A stretch of 64,000 bases of DNA from Cycas panzhihuaensis (lineage: Eukaryota; Cycadophyta): assembly GCA_023213395.1 (NCBI GenBank), contig CM041465.1, positions 156,681,741 through 156,745,740 of the forward strand, given 5' to 3'. Under the pieces are notes generated by a model. That model did not search any database and was not told where the DNA came from. It saw only the letters and a list, made by a program, of their open reading frames with translations. The translations under genes were made by a program, and so were the position numbers. Shown here one piece after another: positions 45,250-56,320 of the stretch (within the stretch, counting starts at the first letter, position 1; each line of letters opens with the position of its first letter).

Positions 45250-45605
45250 TGTTCGGGAACATAAAATCATACAGGTATGTTCCCATCCACAGAATCCTTA
45301 ACCATACACAGCAAGCAAACAAAATAGTCACACAAAATACAGATGCATAGTACACAGGATTTATGTGGGAAAACTCTTTCGGGAAAAAAACCCACCACAA
45401 AAGATCCTTCTGGATCACATTTATTATTACAGAATTGCTTTGATACATTGAATACACAAGGCTTCAAGGCTTTTATACTCATCCAAGAGGTGTCACCTGA
45501 TTAGGGTTGTGACCCTCTGAATAACTCACACCTTTCCACTTAATCACTTTAGTTAAACCACATTAACCTTAATATGTGGCTTAATAAACAACTTCCACGT
45601 TAACA
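45250..45605 (-). repeat. 3' LTR of the 6.3-kb copia
   Basis: Minus strand TGTTAACGTGGAAG to ATGTTCCCGAACA. Confidence 0.93.
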
Positions 45606-45614
45606 TCCCCCCTT

Positions 45615-47260
45615 AATATGAATGTGGGGAGCCTGCCAACTGCAACAATTATGTTATCACGAAGGTTGGGACTATCCTGTAACTTCTTTATCCTTGTCGA
45701 CAAATCCCCCCTCAAGGTTAACATTGGTGAGTCCCAATCTAGTACGCATCTTCGTGAATTGATTTTTAGTGAGTGGCTTGGTGAACATGTCTGTAAGCTA
45801 GAATTCACTCAGACAATAGTCAACTTGCAGCTTCCCTGACCTGATCTATTTACGAATGTAATGGTGTTGAATCTCGATATGCTTCATACGCGTATGAAAC
45901 TCTGGATTCTTTGACAAACGAATGGCACTCTGATTATCAACAAAGATAACTAGATGTCCATTGGAAACTCTGAGAAACTCCAAGAGACCTTGCACTTAGT
46001 CCTTGATATTCTGCCTCTGTAGAAGATAGTGCCATTGTCTGTTGCTTCTTCGAATGTCACAAAACAAATCCATTACCAACACCAAACAGGTATCTAACAG
46101 TGGAATTTCGATTGTCAGAGTCTCTTCCCCAATCAACATCCATGTAGCCATGCAACGTTATCTCTTTAGCTTGACAGTATTCGAGACCAAGATTGATTGT
46201 CCCCTTCAGGTACTTCAGAATCCACTTTGTTGCAACCAAATGAGGCTCCTGAGAATTCTGCATGTATAGGGAAACCAATCCAACAACATATGCGATATCT
46301 AGCCTAGTATGAGTCAAGTAGATCAGACTCCCTACCAACTAGCAATATTTCATGCCATCCATAGGGGGTTTGGCCATATCCTTCTGCAATCTTGTGCCCT
46401 TAACACATGGTGTTGTAACAGGTTTGTAATTTAGCATCTCAAACTTCTCTAGTAGGTTCTTCACATACTACGACTGCAACGACATGATCCTATCATCCAT
46501 CTGCCTAATCTGAATGCCCAAGAAATAGTGAAGTCTCCCAAGATCTATCATGTCAAATGAAGCTCCCAAATTGGACTTGACTTCTGCTATAGACTTGCCA
46601 CAATTACTGCCAATGATTAAATCATCCACATACACCACGCAAGCAACTATTGAAGTCCCTCTTATTTTCACATACAAGTTCGGGTCAAGTTCTGAAATCT
46701 TGAAACTTTCAACTTTCAACTTAGTATCCATTTTCTCATACCAAGCATGGGGTGATTGTTTCAGGCCATAGATTAACTTCTTCAACCGATAAACAAGATG
46801 CTCCTGGCCATCCTTAACGAATCCCACAGGCTGTGACATGTAAATCTCCTCCTTTAGATCTCCATTAAGGAATGCGAACTTGACGTTCATCTGGTGTAAC
46901 TCTCAACCGTAAGCAGCTGCTAAGGAAATGAGCAAGAGGACCGTTGTCATTTTGGAGACTAATGCAAATGTCTCCTCATAATCAATTCCTTATTTTTGCT
47001 TGAATCCTTGAGCGACAAGTCTGGTCTTGTACTTGTCCACCTCTCCATCGGAGTGGAACTTTGTCTTACAGACCCACTTGCATCCAACAAGGTTCTTCGT
47101 CGGAGGGAGTGGAACCAAATCCCATGTATCGTTCTTCATCAGAGAACCATACTCTTCCTCCATCGCAACTCTCCAATGTGGATCTCCCTTTGCCTCATCG
47201 AATGAATCAGGATCACTGGAGTTGTTGGTGTCTACCAACAAAGTTCAACTAGCATGCTGA
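45615..47260 (-). pseudogene. Copia RT and RNase H relic, largely open
   Basis: Long minus-strand open pieces in one phase: GDPHWRVAMEEEYGSLMKND and LVGCKWVCKTKFHSDGEVDK (47241-46990), then NVKFAFLNGDLKEEIYMSQP and LKKLIYGLKQSPHAWYEKMD, the catalytic VVYVDDLIIGSN (about 46610), LGRLHYFLGIQIRQM (46890-46468), then VGSLIYLTHTRLDIAYVVGL (46338-46057) and LSSTEAEY (about 46010). Only a few stops, so decay is lighter than in neighbouring elements. The RT aspartates are intact. Confidence 0.92.
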
Positions 47261-48770
47261 CTTCTTGTTCTTCTATCATCAATCAGGGTTTGCATCGCCA
47301 CACCAGAATCTTCAATAGTCTTCTTTGTCCATAAAGGTACAGAAGGACCCGTTGCTAGAGGTACTTCTTCTCGTGGCGGCTCCTCACTATTACACGTCCC
47401 ACTTGGTCCTGCGTCCTCAGGTGTTCCAGCGACTGACTCATTGTCCTCTTTGCTTGATGAATCTACGAATGGGAGAAGCAAGGGGTAAAAAGGCTCCTCT
47501 AATGATCTTTCAACATGATACATCGATAACTCATCAAATTTTACATCCTGACTAAACACAATCTTCATCCCCTATGGATCCCATAGTCTATAGGCTTTAT
47601 TCTTCCCATGAATATGCACTTCAGACTCTTCCAATCTAGCTTCTTGTGAGTATCATCTAGGATGTGGACGTATGCAATACACCCAAAAGTTCTTAAATGA
47701 CTAATGACAGGGTTCTGACCAGTCCATTTCTCTTCGAGGGTCATGCTGCGAATTGCCTGAGTGATTACTTGATTCAAGATATAAACAATAGTCGCCACAG
47801 CTTCTGCCCAAAACATCGGTGGCAGGTTTTTAGCATGCACCATACACCTCACCATTTCCATCATGGTACGATTCTTTCATTTAGCAACTCCATTTTGTTG
47901 TGGGGTATACAGGACTGTAAATTCCCGCTTAATACCATGATTGCAGTAGAATTGATTAAATGTATGATTGTTGTATTCCTTGCCATTATCACTTCTTGAA
48001 AACTTTATCTTCTTATAACATTCATTTTCCACCGTCGCTTTCTAGTCACAGAAGTGATCAAAGACATATGACTTGTTTCTGAGAAAGCAAACCCAAGCCT
48101 TCCTGGTGTAATCATCTACAAACACAAGAGTGTACTAAGCTCCTAATATAGAAGAATTTGGGAGAGGTCCCATTACATCTGAATGTACAAGCTCCAACTT
48201 CTCCTTGGCTCTCTAGGCATTCTCCCGAGCAAAAGGGTAGTGGTGATGCTTGCTATACATACACCCTTCACACACACCATCTGAGCAGAAAACTAATGGC
48301 TATCCTTCCACCATCTTCAACCTCTTCAATAGTGCAATACTCTTGTAGTTAAGGTGTCCTAGGCGATTGTGCCAAAGTTTACTCACATCATCAGCACTGG
48401 CAACAAAGGCATAAGACTTTTTCTAAGATTGAAATTTCTCAAACACCCAGAAGTTGTCCCTGACTTTTCCAGTAGCAAGGACTGAGAAGTTTTGCTTCGG
48501 ATCCTTAATCAGGCATTTATCATTGTAAAGCTCTACCTTCATGCCTTGTTTGCAGATTTCTCGGGCTAAAAGAAGGTTCAACTACATCTTGGGTACATAG
48601 TAGACCCCAGTAAACTTACTCCTGCAATGGATACTTTGTTGATACCTTCCACCAACAAGATGCGAGCATCTCCAAGGACAATTTCCACACCACTGATTTT
48701 CATTCATCGTATCAAAGTTGTGCTTCTAGTAAGAGATATGCTTTTGTGCTCCAGAGTGAAGCACCCAATA
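47260..48770 (-). pseudogene. Copia protease and integrase relic
   Basis: Protease site near 48750 reads VLHSGAQKH, with His in place of the catalytic Asp. Integrase: zinc-binding remnants, HSDVMGPLPNSS (first Asp, about 48165), FSRSDNGKEYNNHTFN (second Asp, about 47985), and NGVA-K-stop-KNRT at 47877-47890, with Lys for the catalytic Glu. The block MVRCMVHAKNLPPMFWAEAV to SLKCIFMGR follows (47864-47600), then an acidic linker (47568-47245). Confidence 0.9.
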
Positions 48771-48889
48771 ATCTCTTTGATCTGACTTGGCTAACAAGGT
48801 TTGTTCTTTGATGTAGTAAGTAGCAACACTCTTCTCTTTATCATCCTGGTTAACTTTGTGCTTGTCACGTCTTTTGAACCAATAGTTCT

Positions 48890-49631
48890 TCTCTCAATGA
48901 CCATCCTTTTTGCAGTAATTGCATTTTCCATTGAACTACTTCTTGTCTTATGAACTTTCTCCTGACCTCTGTGTGATCTTCTCCTCCTTAGCGGCCTCCT
49001 TCCTTTGAGTCTTCATGGCTAGGGCCTGACTTGAATCAGAACCTCCAAGCATTCCGTGATGTTTAAGCTTGGCATCCTTCGCTAGAATTAGGTTTTTCAG
49101 CCCATTAAATGTTTCTGCCTCCATCACCTCGTCTCTACCATAAATGGTCTAGAAAGTGGCAAACGCAGCTGCCAACTTCGACATGATTATTGCGAACAAC
49201 AAGGCATCATCAATCGAGTTCTGCTCCAGTTCTTCTAGCTTGTTCTCCAAGTCTATGATTTTATTAAGGTAGGAGATGATGTTGTTCTCATCTTCCACAT
49301 GCGAATTAAGTAACTCCAACATCAGAGCAAGACATCTATTCGTCTTCTTTCTCTCAAAGGTATCACATAGTTTTGTCCATATTTCGTCTGGTTCGTCTAG
49401 GTTGTGAACCAAGGCTATCTAGTTTGGCACCAATGACAGTTTCAACAGTCCCACAACCATAAATTTCTTCTCTTCAAGATGAACACGCTCTTTATGGTCT
49501 AATGGAATCGCGTCCACCTTAGCCTTAGTGATATCCTAGAGTTGATTCACCATCAGAATGAGCTCCATATTGGCCTTCCACTCGTTGAAATTGTTACTAT
49601 TGAAGACAACCTTGGGCATGAGGCACTCCAT
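48890..49631 (-). pseudogene. Copia gag relic of the 6.3-kb element
   Basis: The ATG at 49631 (MECLMPKVVFNSNNFNEWKA) opens the gag. A UBN2-type core follows with a stop near 49422: LDEPDEIWTKLCDTFERKK and LLFAIIMSKLAAAFATF (49412-49149). Then a Lys-rich linker and one knuckle, CNYCKKDGH followed by a stop, near 48915. Other copias in the window start gag with MAS, so this is a separate lineage. Confidence 0.88.
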
Positions 49632-51144
49632 CTCAAGAAACAGACTTCAATATGAATCAAACAACACCAAAACAAATGTTTTCAAAAGAAAAATGCCCCC
49701 CTATGTCCTCCCCTAGCTCAAGGGCGCACTCCGAAGGGTGCCAAACATCGACTATACAAGCGTTAAGTGAGTCACCAATTATTTTCCCTCACAAATGGCC
49801 AACAAACGCCCTTAAATAACCTTAAAAAGTGTCAAAAATGACCCTTAAGGCACTTAAAACAGTGCTCCATGAACAAAGGATGGCTCCACACGGCAATAAT
49901 GCACAGCCTCCAAGTCAAAACCACGTAAATTCTCTTCGATTCGTGCCCAAAACGACTCAAGGATGCTCCAAATACAATACAATATACAATAATATGATCA
50001 ATGGTATAAGGGTCACTTTTTATGAAGTTTCATTGAGGGGAATATGCCAAAAGGCATATTCCCAAAAAGTGCAACTTTTCAAGGTGTCCAATGGATTTTC
50101 ACTCAACACACATGGTAAATACCATATTAGACACGTGTTGAAATCCAATTATGGTTTGAGAAAGGCAAATAAATATTAATTAGAGCCTTTTCAAATCTCC
50201 ATTCTTCCATTATAAGGTGGGGCTGTCTAAAATGTCAAAAACGACCTGTGCGGCCCACACACTTGCAATTCCGACCAGCGTTGTTGTATACAACTGGTAT
50301 GAGGACTGTATACCACCCAGCCACAAGGAAAAACACCTTAGACACAATGGAAAACAGTCCACCCACATCAAAATCAACTCAAGACACCAAGAGAAGAGAC
50401 CCACACACTCTAAAGTGTGCCCAACCAGCACAAGAAGTGCCCAACCACCATAGAAAGCACTCGACCAGCTTCAATACAGTTGTACCATGCTCAATTCATG
50501 CACACAAGTCTCCAAAACAACAAACAAACATCCTAACTACCTCTCAATACCCAGATGTGGGCTAAAAAATGTGCATACAACAAAGATATGAGGTCACACT
50601 CCTAAATAAAAGGCACTACAACTCAAAAATACAATAGATGATACTTTGTACTTCTATATACTTAGTCTAATCTTAGTATAGAGGGTTGAAAATGTTCCAA
50701 ATAGGCTCCAATCTCTCCCTTATATAGACTAGATAAAGGTAATACCAGAAAAGAGCTTGCTTCTCTTTGAATATTATAGTGTTTTGGAGGGGTAAATAAC
50801 TGACTTACTTGTGTACATAGATGGCTGTCCTCATAGTCGCTAAATCACCATTAGTACGTGCTCCGCTGGCTTGAATCACCCTCACAGATCATCAACGTGT
50901 AGCCCTCTAACAAGCCAACTCACACCACAATCATGGCCTTCATGCCTGATTCTTGACTCCAATAGACCCTTATGCTCCATTGAATAATGATTTTTACTGC
51001 TTCGACCGCCATTGATTTGTTGTGCTTACTTCTGCATGTTGCTAGAGATGATGGACCCTTAGGACAAGTCCTGGGTTTGACGGCTTCACCCAGCAACCGA
51101 CGATCTCACCACTGCGCTCAACGTCAGGCTTCAACTGTGTAGAA
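49632..51144 (-). other. 1.5-kb leader of the 6.3-kb copia
   Basis: Region between primer site and gag ATG, much longer than the about 650-700 bases in the other copias here. No convincing ORF on either strand; plus-strand ORFs at 49829-50179 and 50217-50565 have no domain. It explains the larger size of this element. Confidence 0.6.
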
Positions 51145-51163
51145 CCCTACGGCTCTGATACCG

Positions 51164-51520
51164 TGTTCGGGAACATGAATCATACAGGTATGTTCCCATC
51201 CACAGAATCTTTAACTATACACAACAAGCAAACAAAATATACACATAGAATACAGATGCATAGTACAAAGGATTTACATGGAAAAACCCTTTCGAGAAAA
51301 AAAAATCCACCACAAAAGATCCTTTTGGATCACATTTATTATTACACAATTGCTTTGATACATTGAATACACAAGGCCTCAAGGCTTTTATACTCATCCA
51401 AGAGGTGTCACCCGATTAGGGTCGTGACCCTCTGAATAACTCGCACCTTTTCGCTTAATCACTTTAGTTAAACCACATTAAGATTAATCTGTGGCTTAAC
51501 AAACAACTGTTGCGTTAATA
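51164..51520 (-). repeat. 5' LTR of the 6.3-kb copia
   Basis: A direct repeat of 45250-45605. On the minus strand it starts TATTAACGCAAC, TG changed to TA. Confidence 0.92.
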
Positions 51521-52420
51521 CTTTGATTTCAAAATAATGCATAGGAGTTAGTCATTAAGAAAAAAACAAAACTGACCACAGTTGTAGTAGTAAAAATTAG
51601 TTGGGAGGAAAGAGATAGGCAAGCTTTAGCTGTAATCACTTTGTCCATTAGTGACTCAATTTTAACTCGTATTAGTGGATTCCCCACTTCAGTTGGAGCA
51701 TGGAAAATCCTGGCTTCCTTATTTAGTCAAAAGAATAAAGCCCGCATTATTTCTCTAAGAGAATAACTTTATCGACTGTATTTACAAGACAAAGAGCAAG
51801 TTATTGATTTCATCAGCAAATTGGTAAAAATCAAAGTCAGCCTAGCCTCTACTAGAGAGACCATGTCAGATACTCAAATTGTTTGTCTGGGACTCAATAA
51901 ACTGACAAAGTCATTTGATAACCTTGTGAATACTTTTATTATTGGCGGACAAGCTCAAAATGTCTTTCAATACATTGTGTGGTCATTTGCTTCAACAAGA
52001 ACAAAGAACTCATAGGTATGAAGAGGGAGCAGATGTTGAAGAAGCCTTTATCTCAAGGCTTAGAATCAGTGAAAGAGGGGGACGAAGCGCTAGGGGAAGG
52101 TTATTCAAAACAAGAAGCAACAAAGGAAAATCCTTTAGAGGAACAGGAAGATGCAAATCACCTAATACTCGAGTATGCTATTAGTGTAGACGAACATATC
52201 ACATTGTAGTTGACTGTAGACAATAGAAAGCCACCCATGCAATTACTGTGGAAGGTATGGACATCTCTCTAGCAACTGTTTCTACCAAAGATCTGACATT
52301 TCCAAAGGGTAAATGAGTTGAAGGGAACTATAATAGAGAACAGTCAAAAGATGAAGATCATGAAGGGATCACCTTTGTTACTACTCTAGTTTCATCTATC
52401 TAGCATAGTGAGAATTGGTT
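51521..52420 (+). pseudogene. Copia gag, second piece
   Basis: Continues the frame cut at 45249: ILASLFSQKNKARIISLRE, LNKLTKSFDNLVNTFIIGGQ (51821-52015), a frameshift, then GHLLQQEQRTHRYEEGADVE (51942-52184). Two knuckles follow; the second, CNYCGRYGHLSSNC at 52238-52279, keeps all four ligands. Homologous to the gags at 42291 and 18642. Confidence 0.9.
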
Positions 52421-54286
52421 CATTGACTCAGGTGCATCAAACCATATGACAGGCAGAGAGGACTAGTTTGAATCCCTACAACCATACATGACGAACAAAA
52501 CTGTGGAATTAGGTGATAATCACCCTCTAGAAATCAAAGGCAAAAGGAACTATAGCAATCCAAATTAAACATGAAATTGAAAATGTTGAGAATGTGTTAT
52601 TTGTACTAGGCATGAAGAAGAATCTTCTTTCAATATCATAGTCGAGAAAGAAGAAACTTCGTGTGATCTTTCATGAAAATGGCAAATGCTATATTATCGA
52701 TATGAAAAAGGGTGGTCAAGTCATTATTGAGGGAATAGAAACTAACGATCTTTATAAGTTGGTTTCTACCCCTATTATTCCCTCTGTAAAAGCTTTTGTT
52801 ATTCAAGATACTAATAATGAAATCTGGCATTCTCGCTATGGGCATATTGTAGATGATAGGTTAAATTTTCTAAAAAATTCCAAGATGGTTGATGGACTAC
52901 TTATTAATCTTACAATGAATGCCTTTGTTTGCAAAAGTTGTATGCTAGGGAAACATCATATAATGCCATTTCAAGAAATCAAAACAAAAACTAGAATTGA
53001 TTCACAGTGATATATGTAGATCTATCACACCAAACTTTGTAAATGGTGTTAGGTATTTTCTCACCTCTATAGATGATTTTACTAGGAAAGTTTGGGTTTA
53101 CTTTATCTTTAGTAAATTTGAAGCCCTTGATTATTTTAAAGAGTTCAAGGTTCAAGCAGAACTCAAAAGTGGGCACAAAATAGAGATGCTAAGGAGGACA
53201 AGCAGAGGTGGAGAGTATGTATCAAATGATTTTTCAAGTTTTTGTAAAACCCATGGCATTCATAGGCAGATTATGACTCCATATACACCATAGTCAAATG
53301 GAGTGGCTGAAAGATTAAATAGAACCTCAACCGAGATGGCTTGATGCATGATGGAGGAGAAAAATGTATTAAACATATATTAAGCTGAAGTTGATAACAC
53401 TGTTGTCTACTTGACAAATAGATGTCCTATGAAGGCACTCGACAAGGTCAATCTAGAAGAAGCTTGGACAGGCACAAAACCAGCTGTAAATCATCTAAGA
53501 ATTTTTTTATACATTACCTATGTACATGTTCCAACTCAAAAAAGAACCAAATTAAATGATAAAAGCATTGAATGTATTTTAATTGGATACAGTGCAAAAT
53601 CAAAAGCCTATTGATGCATAGACATCAAAACAAAGAAAAATGTAAGTAGAGACATAACCTTTGATGAAGGGGTCTCGACAAATAATGAAATTGATCATTC
53701 TCAAAAGAATATAATAATAGAATCTACTACAAGTCCTGTCAAGGAAGAATATGAAAATACAAAGAAGTCAACTTCTCAAAAAGATCCTAAAAAATTGACT
53801 TCTCAAGAAAAGCTAGAAGAGGAAGGGTAGGAAAATGTCTCAAGAAAAAGGTTGCCTAAATGGTACCTAAAAACTATTGAGAATCGAGAGGACACATATT
53901 TAAACAAAGAACCAGATCTCAAAGGCATCAAGCCTTGGTTTGCCCAATCTAGCCTCAAAACTTTGAAGAAGCCTATGGAAAAGCAGAATGGAAAGAAGTT
54001 ATGGATAAGGAAATGAAGTCCATAAATCAAAATAACACTTGGGATCTAATTTCACCTCTAAAGGATAAATCCATTGTAGGTTGCAAATGTGTATATAAAA
54101 TAAAATAAAAATCTAATGGGAGCATAGAAAAACATAAAGCCTAAATTGTAGCTAAAGGATACACCCAAACAATAGACATTGACTATAAAGAGACATTTGC
54201 TCCAATAGCAAAGCTCATAACAATTCACACTCTCATAGCCTTGGCAACACAACACAATTGGAAAATTGTGCAAATGGACATAAAAA
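52420..54286 (+). pseudogene. Copia protease, integrase and RT start
   Basis: Protease WFIDSGASNHMTG at 52415-52452 with the triad intact. Integrase: WHSRYGHIVDDRLNFLKNSK and FVCKSCMLGKHH (zinc-binding, 52820-52960), a frameshift near 52990, HSDICRSITPNF (first Asp), the second Asp region altered (RRTSRGGEY), and NGVAERLNRT (Glu kept) after a stop in PYTP-stop-SN (53292). The RT beginning (IAKLITIHTLIALATQHNWK, about 54200) is cut by the next nested copia at 54287. Confidence 0.9.
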
Positions 54287-54502
54287 TGTTAAGAGTATGA
54301 TGTTATATCCTAATTGTTAAAAAGGTAATGTTATAAACCCTTCTTGTAACTCCCTCTCTCTGTCTTCCAGTGTCATGATCTGGAGAGATGGTTACAAATC
54401 AATTTATAATAGTTGTATTGAATCATGTCTATTTAAGGAGACATTGTCTCACTATAATACATGTTGTCTTCATATCAATTTTTCTACTCTGTGAAATTAA
54501 CA
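54287..54502 (+). repeat. 5' LTR of the nested 5.17-kb copia
   Basis: TGTTAAGAGTATGATG to GTGAAATTAACA, 216 bp; about one base in ten differs from its 3' partner, so it is not young. Confidence 0.92.
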
Positions 54503-54985
54503 TGGTATCATAACAGATTAGTTAGTCTGCCTGACGAGGAAGCTATAGCTGCAAGAATGATTCTGGACCAGATCAAATCAAATTATTCTGGAACTCAAGG
54601 GAGATAAAGGATAAAGTTCAAAGAGTTGAAAATTGTAAAAAAAAAATTATTGTAGTATGGAGGTGTATTGCCTTGTACGGACCTGTACGAACACAATTTT
54701 CCCAAAGAGCTCAGATTTGAATGACAATTGATAGGAAGGTTTGTCTCAATACGAGCATAATTTCTTTCTTCAGGTACAAAGTGATTTGGGCTTATTTTGA
54801 GGTTGTTTCTGCTCATTTTTTATCTATGCGAGTTTAAGGCCTCTTTCTCCATTTTTCTTGATAAATCTTTCATTTTCTTAAATAAATCTGGTTGCATAAT
54901 TTGATCATTATTAAATCGACGAGATTGAGACACATTTTGTAAGAATTGGTGGAAAATTTTAGTAGATTCAAAGGAATTTTCGTTG

Positions 54986-54993
54986 AAACCCTA
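54986..54993 (+). promoter_or_regulatory. Telo-box-like AAACCCTA in the copia leader
   Basis: GAAACCCTAGTTGCCCCTC lies about 190 bases upstream of the gag ATG at 55178. Confidence 0.5.
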
Positions 54994-55177
54994 GTTGCCC
55001 CTCTCTGGCTTTCAGGTTAAAATTCTTGTTTTAATAAAATAATTACAAATCTATGATGAGTGTGAAATTATCTATCTTTTGAGGTAGATATTGTCTTAAT
55101 CCGTATAGTTAGGGTTTTGTATGGAATTTTTACAGTTGTACAGTCAAAACAACCCAAATCAGTTTTTTGTTTTAAGA

Positions 55178-56320
55178 ATGGCCTCTACAATCTTAGCTTT
55201 GTCTAATCAAGACAAACTAACAGATACAACCTACACATTTGGTAAATTAAGATAGGAACCCTTCTTAAAGCCAAAATGCATGGAACATTGCAAATGGAGC
55301 TGAAGCTTGACCTACTGGTACATGTGCTGATCTAGCTAGCTCAATAGAAAGAGATAATATAGGTGTAATTATTCTTAAACTTTCAGTTTCAGATCCTCTC
55401 CTTGTGTATGTGGAAAATTTAAATTCATCATCTACAATATGGACTTGTTTCAAAAATCTGTACTGTCAAAAGAACAAGGCTAGAATAATAGCCCTTAAGG
55501 AGGAGTTATTTAATTTGCACATGAAGGAATCTAATACTGTATCTGCATTTATTCACAAAGTTGTTTCAGTAAGAAATGATATCTTAAGCGCACGTGCTAC
55601 TATTTCAAAGCAAGAACTAGTGGAGATGGTAGCAAGTAAGCTACCAAAATCTTTGATCAACACCATAACAAGTAATAACCGGATTGACAAAATGTCACTT
55701 GATACATTAACTGGTCTATTACTGAGACAAGAGTAGAGGAATAAGTGCTATGAAGACACAACAGAGATCAAAGATGCCTTTGTATCTAGATTAAACCTCG
55801 GTCCCAAAGGAAGGAGCCAATCATGTGGAAGAGGACGTATTCTAAATGCTAGAAGTCCTGCTCGTGGTAGATGGCAAGATAACAGAGGAGGTGGTCGTTC
55901 AAGAGATACAAGAATTTGCTACAATTGCGGTAAGCCAGGACATCTTTCAAGCTCATTTAGAGCCTTTGACCTTTGTTATCATTGTGGATAGTCAGATCAT
56001 TATCGCTATCAGTGTCCACAAAGAAGAGTAGACATTTAGAGAGGGAAATGCCCAGTTGAGAACTATAGTAAGGAGCAGACAGAGGAAGAGGAGGAAGAAA
56101 CAACATTCATCACTGCTCTTTCTACTAGCCTACATGACCAAGATGTTTGGTATATTGACTTAGGTGCCTCCATCACATGACCAATCAAGAAGATTGGTTT
56201 GAGTTACTAAAGCCATATATCGTTGATAAATCTATTGAATTAGGAGGCAAGTACCCACTGGATATAAAGGGAGTAGGTACCATAGCAGTCAATTTGTAGG
56301 GCAATGTGAAGAAGATAGGG
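55178..56320 (+). pseudogene. Copia gag and protease relic
   Basis: The ATG at 55178 (MASTILALSNQDKLTDT) is followed by a frameshift; the core is open at 55404-55736 (NLNSSSTIWTCFKNLYCQKN, ARIIALKEELFNLHMKESNT). Knuckles near 55915 (CYNCGKPGHLSSS, last Cys lost) and 55970 (CYHCG then a stop). The protease site at 56157 reads D-L-G-A, the same Ser to Leu change as at 19632. Confidence 0.88.

Larger units (their letters stand above)
45250..51520 (-). mobile_element. Complete Ty1/copia of another lineage, minus strand, 6.3 kb
   Basis: LTRs 45250-45605 and 51164-51520 (356-357 bp). Minus-strand primer site CGGTATCAGAGCCGTAGGG (51145-51163); polypurine tract TAAGGGGGGA (45606-45615). Gag, protease, integrase, RT and RNase H in order. 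The LTR motif GGGAAAACTCTTTCGGG resembles a conserved plant copia LTR motif. Flanks ATTTT and CTTTG are not a clean duplication, but interrupted gag on both sides proves insertion. Confidence 0.93.

Noticed and set aside
50217-50565. Two overlapping plus-strand ORFs of 78 and 105 codons
   Set aside because: Located in the leader of a minus-strand copia, with no domain or repeat to support coding.
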